NCBI GenBank assembly: GCA_907165065.1
Contig: OU015528.1
Coordinates: 47,545,515-47,609,514, forward strand
DNA: 64,000 nt
Direction: 5' to 3'
Origin: Caprimulgus europaeus
Lineage: Eukaryota; Chordata; Aves; Caprimulgiformes; Caprimulgidae
Under the pieces are notes generated by a model. That model was not told where the DNA came from, did not search any database, and was given only the letters and a program-made list of their open reading frames with translations. The position numbers and the translations under genes were made by a program. Positions 23,341 to 64,000 of this stretch are shown here, one piece after another. Numbering within the stretch: position 1 is the stretch's first letter; each line of letters begins with the position of its first letter.

Positions 23341-26179
23341 CAAGAAAGGCTCCTGTAAAGCCACAGGACTTAGCTGGTGTCTTATCAAACCATGTGTTTT
23401 ACATCAGAGAAGAGCAGCTTTTCGCCCTGTTGAGAAGAACAACCGCTGCACGTGTCCCAGCAGAAAAGCTGAGGGATGGATGGTCCTTAGGATTTACAGA
23501 TAGGGACAACTTCCCCTGGGGTCTTCCCTGCCTCTCCGATTCAGATAATTTTGAGGTGCTGCCTTCTCTCCCAGTGTTGTATATTCTACCACTGTCCTAA
23601 ACCAGCCATTATTAGGACTTTGTGTTTTGCCAGTTGTTTAAGACGATTCAGATTTTATACTAGTGCCTGTAATAGCCTCATATAATAAGGTTACATGCCA
23701 ACTAGTTCAGGCCAAATAGCAAGACGTGGCCTCAAGTCCACTGTAAGAGCACTGTAACAGTACTGCTGGCCGCAGGGATCCTTCCATACCCATCACTATT
23801 TTGTTCTGGGCTATTTTTCACTAAGAGATAAGGCTAAAACACTGTACTGTTACTTTTTTTTTTTTTTTGCCTCCCCAGTGAAAAATAACTCTTAAATGTC
23901 TGATAATAAATGGATGCTCTGTTTGCTCTGCAGAAATATTTTCCAAAGGTTTTTCCAAATCAGAAACTCATCGCTGTCATATGTTGCTCTCAGTTTGACT
24001 GTGTTTGTGAAATAAAATACAAATTTATATTTTCTGTAGAATTCCCTGTATAGGATTACTACATGGGGAAAAAAAAAAAAAGTATTTAAAACAAGATTCT
24101 CTGTGTACAAGTGATGGGCATGGCGAGGAACTGGGTGCACATGCAAACTGGGATAGAAAGCACAAATATACAGTGCTGAAACAGGAGAGGTGTGTGGACA
24201 CATGACAAAAATGAGATGGGGACAATGAGGGAGTCTGAATATGACCAAAGCTGTAAAGTTCTTGATGTGTATTTGGAAAGATTCACTTCCATGTGATCCC
24301 AGCTTGGGAATTCACAGAAATTTTTTTGGTGTAAGTCCACATGAACAGTGCTGGTGCAGCCAAAATCCTTTCTGCTTGGAGAACAAAATTATATCTCACA
24401 CTCAGTTTTTAATATAATGTTTCACTGCTTAAAAAAAAGAGGAGAGGTGAATAACTGGACTTTCAGTGACAGATTTCTGATGGTAGAGGGATCTTTGATC
24501 TGACATTTGATAACAAGATGCAATAGTAAGACATTGAATCTAAGTCAGATTCAAACCAAAAACCAGGAGCAAATTTTTAAAAAGGGCAGTCAAAATTTAT
24601 TTTATTGTGATGTATGGGTAGCAGATACGTGCAGGGACAGAAAGGTGCATAAAACAAACCAGAAGATGGGTCCATCCATTCATTGCTAAGCTAACTATTT
24701 ATTTTCAAAGAATTATATGAAATTTATGATCTGATGAATGAAGTTAAGAGAAGGGCTACTGGAAACTAAACACTGTTCAAATTAATTTTATCAATCAGTG
24801 TCAGCAGACATTTGCTCTAAAATAATTTGTATCTCAGAAGTGTCAAGGATGGAACACATAAAACTTCTCTTTAAAAACAGACTTATGTCACTTCAAAGAT
24901 CAGAGCAACTCTGCTTAAGATAGGAGTAGTAGTAGTGGGCTTCTTCAGGCTTGAAGAGTGCAGTGCTTGTCACTGCATTACAGGTACGCTTGCTGAGCGT
25001 ATCAGATACAGCACCCAGAAGAGTCCGGTGGTGCAGAGAAGCATAGCAGTCGCACCCAAGAATGCAGACATAGAAACGAAGCTTGTTGATTGGCACCGCA
25101 GGGTAGGGAATAGCAGACTTTGTACTTTTTTACTGGACTGGTAGTCTTTTTAATACACACCAGTTTTAGAATACCAGACTTGTTTTTTTCTAGCCTTGTC
25201 CCTGTGAACACTGCCATTAGGGCACAGACCAAAGAAGTAATGGTATGGTATTACTGCCAGTCCAACTTTAAGACTTGTTACATATAATTGAAAGCTGTGG
25301 TTGTTGGTTACATACTATCTGCTATTTCTGTCTATATCATGTTCCTGGGTGTAGGGACTTGCATTCATTAGGCAAGAGTATAAACCTTACAGCACCTCCT
25401 GATTTAATTTTTTCAGGGATCTTTGCCCTTCACATCTGTCTGTTTACACCTAGGTTGGTTTTTGTGTGTGTGTGTGTATTGTACAAAGCCAGTTTAGGTT
25501 GATAAAGAAAAAACACAGGCAACTGGCTTACTCGTTTTTAACATTTTTAGGTTGTTTACTTGGACAAAATGCTGTTTGAAACCATAAAATAATGATTTTG
25601 CACCAAGTTTTGTGGTTTGAATACAGACCATTATTGGACAATGGTGAAAGAAGTAGATCAGCTTTGAAAGCCATCAATGCACAAGAGGCCTTTGCAAAAA
25701 TTTCACTCACTGGTTGTTATTTTGTCATGTGAATGGTGATTTTCTTTTACATGCGTCACCTGAGCTTTGATTGGTTTTTAAAGCTATTTATAAATGTCAT
25801 GGTGTCAGTTTATGAGTGAGTCATTTCAGTAAAACCTGAGTTCTGCCTGGTTGTGAAATTTCATACAGAAGTTGAATTGAAAGTTTCTGAGGTTTGGGAA
25901 ATTGAGATAAGTTTGTTTTCTTCATTTCTGTTGTACTTCTGGTTTGGGGACAGAAGCAGAAGTGGAGAAAAGATATGAAAGTGTCTGTTTTTGCAAGATT
26001 TCCAGTTTCATTTTGCAGGCTTAAGAGATTCAGATGAGCTTTAGAAACCATACAACTTCTGGAGTAATCTCCCAACGTAAATAACAGAAGTGTTGTCTCT
26101 TGAACAAAGTCAGCTTGATTAAACAAAACATGTGAGACACAGCGGAAGACAACAGAAGAAGCAAAATGGCAACATACCC
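22714..26179. other. Intergenic region between GUCY2C and PLBD1
   Basis: About 3.4 kb separates the PLBD1 start codon from the likely GUCY2C cleavage site. It contains the upstream half of the CpG island (to about 23,340), a T17 run near 23850, an A13 run near 24070 and a short TG repeat at 25463-25477. No exon, tRNA or recognised repeat is seen in 23,400-26,100. Confidence 0.6.
25463..25477. repeat. Short TG microsatellite
   Basis: Seven TG dinucleotides in a row within intergenic DNA. Confidence 0.8.
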
Positions 26180-26620
26180 AGGATTTAGTTGTGATATGTT
26201 TAATGTTATTTTCAAATATATTACAGCAATTTGTTCTTCAAATTAAAATTACAAATTAAATATAACATTTAAAAATCATCACAAATTAAGGCTTTGCTGT
26301 GAATATTTTCAGAAGTGGATTATTGAACAGACTAGCACATTTAAAAAACTAACCATAACAAAAAAAATTATTTTCCAGACTGAAGTACAGATATTTTCAT
26401 TAACCTCTAATCAGGCTGCATGTGTCCTGCTGAAGTCAGCCAACAATTTTGATGTTACAGTGAAGAGAGATTTGATTCACTGATAGCAGGTCGGATGGTA
26501 GAAAGGATGCTTGAAAAGGTATTTTCTTTCTCCTCTAGATGAGAGTATGAGCCTCCAGTGTTCACATGAAGTACTCCAGAGAGTTGCTGCAGCTTTTTGA
26601 GTCATACTAGACATCAAGTT
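26180..26620 (-). other. GUCY2C: Probable GUCY2C 3' untranslated region
   Basis: No AATAAA is seen on the minus strand just after the stop codon. The variant hexamer ATTAAA reads on the minus strand at 26204-26199, about 420 bases downstream of the stop. It is followed by a GT- and T-rich stretch (complement of about 26130-26170) suited to a downstream element. Cleavage near 26180 is inferred. Confidence 0.5.
26199..26204 (-). terminator. Candidate poly(A) signal ATTAAA for GUCY2C
   Basis: The plus strand reads tttaat, giving ATTAAA on the gene strand, and the next 60 bases downstream on the minus strand are rich in TG and T. This is a variant hexamer, so the assignment is tentative. Confidence 0.45.
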
Positions 26621-63541
<36,921 letters not shown>

Positions 63542-64000
63542 CTGCAAAGAAAAGCACAAGAATCCCACGAACAATCAGCAACAGGAGCAGTGGTAACCAT
63601 GACAGAATCACTCTCCTCTCCCCAGCGACACTATTATTTAACAGGTAAAACCAGTAGTTCTAAAAGTAAAATTTCACCATGGACAAAACTCTTTGTTTGT
63701 TCCCTGATGGCAGCTTTTGTGCTTAATTACATTAAAAGGTAATATCAAAGAGATCTGGCAATCTGAAACTCAAAGGTTGCAGTGAGTTGTTATTATTGTA
63801 ACTGACTGGTTTCTGTCCTCTTTATTTCCTCTTCTTTCAAGCAGGAGTCTATATTTATTAAAACTGAGTTTCTTCTTGGAATCCATAGTACTGCAATCTG
63901 TAATCTCTTCATGTTATTCTGCATGTTTCTGATGCCTTCTGCACTCTTTTGCATGTTTCTCTAATATTGATATTTCCTGCTAGAATTGATCACAGCAGGA

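Noticed and set aside
22139..23600. Many long open frames on both strands around the CpG island, including 208 codons at 22762-23388
   Set aside because: GC-rich DNA has few stop codons. The translations are Pro/Gly/Arg/Ala-rich with no domain. Only the PLBD1 exon 1 frame has a supported donor and a family match.

Overview
This is vertebrate, almost certainly avian, nuclear DNA. The window is AT-rich and intron-dominated, has one sharp CpG island, and carries at least seven CR1-type LINE fragments; CR1 is the dominant retroelement of birds and other sauropsids. The species cannot be fixed from the window. It holds no prokaryotic, phage, CRISPR or operon-like content and no recognisable novel system. 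It contains parts of two ordinary protein-coding genes, both on the minus strand and arranged head-to-tail.

Left part (1 to about 23,300): the 5' portion of PLBD1 (phospholipase B domain-containing 1). Four coding exons lie at 22635-22713, 14499-14718, 8232-8315 and 6253-6391. They join in frame to 174 codons, starting with a signal peptide inside the CpG-island promoter. The rest of the gene, including the expected N-terminal-nucleophile cysteine, lies beyond the left edge.

Middle (about 22,714 to 26,200): a short intergenic stretch with the PLBD1 CpG island and the 3' end of the next gene.

Right part (about 26,200 to 64,000): the 3' three quarters of GUCY2C, the receptor guanylyl cyclase for guanylin-type peptides. 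I resolved 21 coding exons (2,389 coding bases, about 795 residues plus the stop). Every splice phase is compatible and there is no stop or frameshift. In order they encode the C-terminal part of the extracellular domain, the transmembrane helix, the kinase-homology domain, the coiled-coil linker, the guanylyl cyclase catalytic domain and the C-terminal tail. The first exons (probably six, if the 27-exon human layout is kept) lie beyond the right edge. The PLBD1-GUCY2C tandem matches their neighbouring positions in mammals.

Repeats: CR1 fragments at about 3450-4672, 10517-11079, 16100-16470, 18050-18500, 43646-44075, 51143-51895 and 56300-58225, a possible old CR1 tail near 41920, an A-rich minisatellite at 5413-5683, and a G/T-rich tract at 13614-13755. 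Part 2 mainly concerns receptor ligand-site differences, an in-frame tandem splice acceptor, an internally deleted CR1 copy, and a few unexplained intronic patches.
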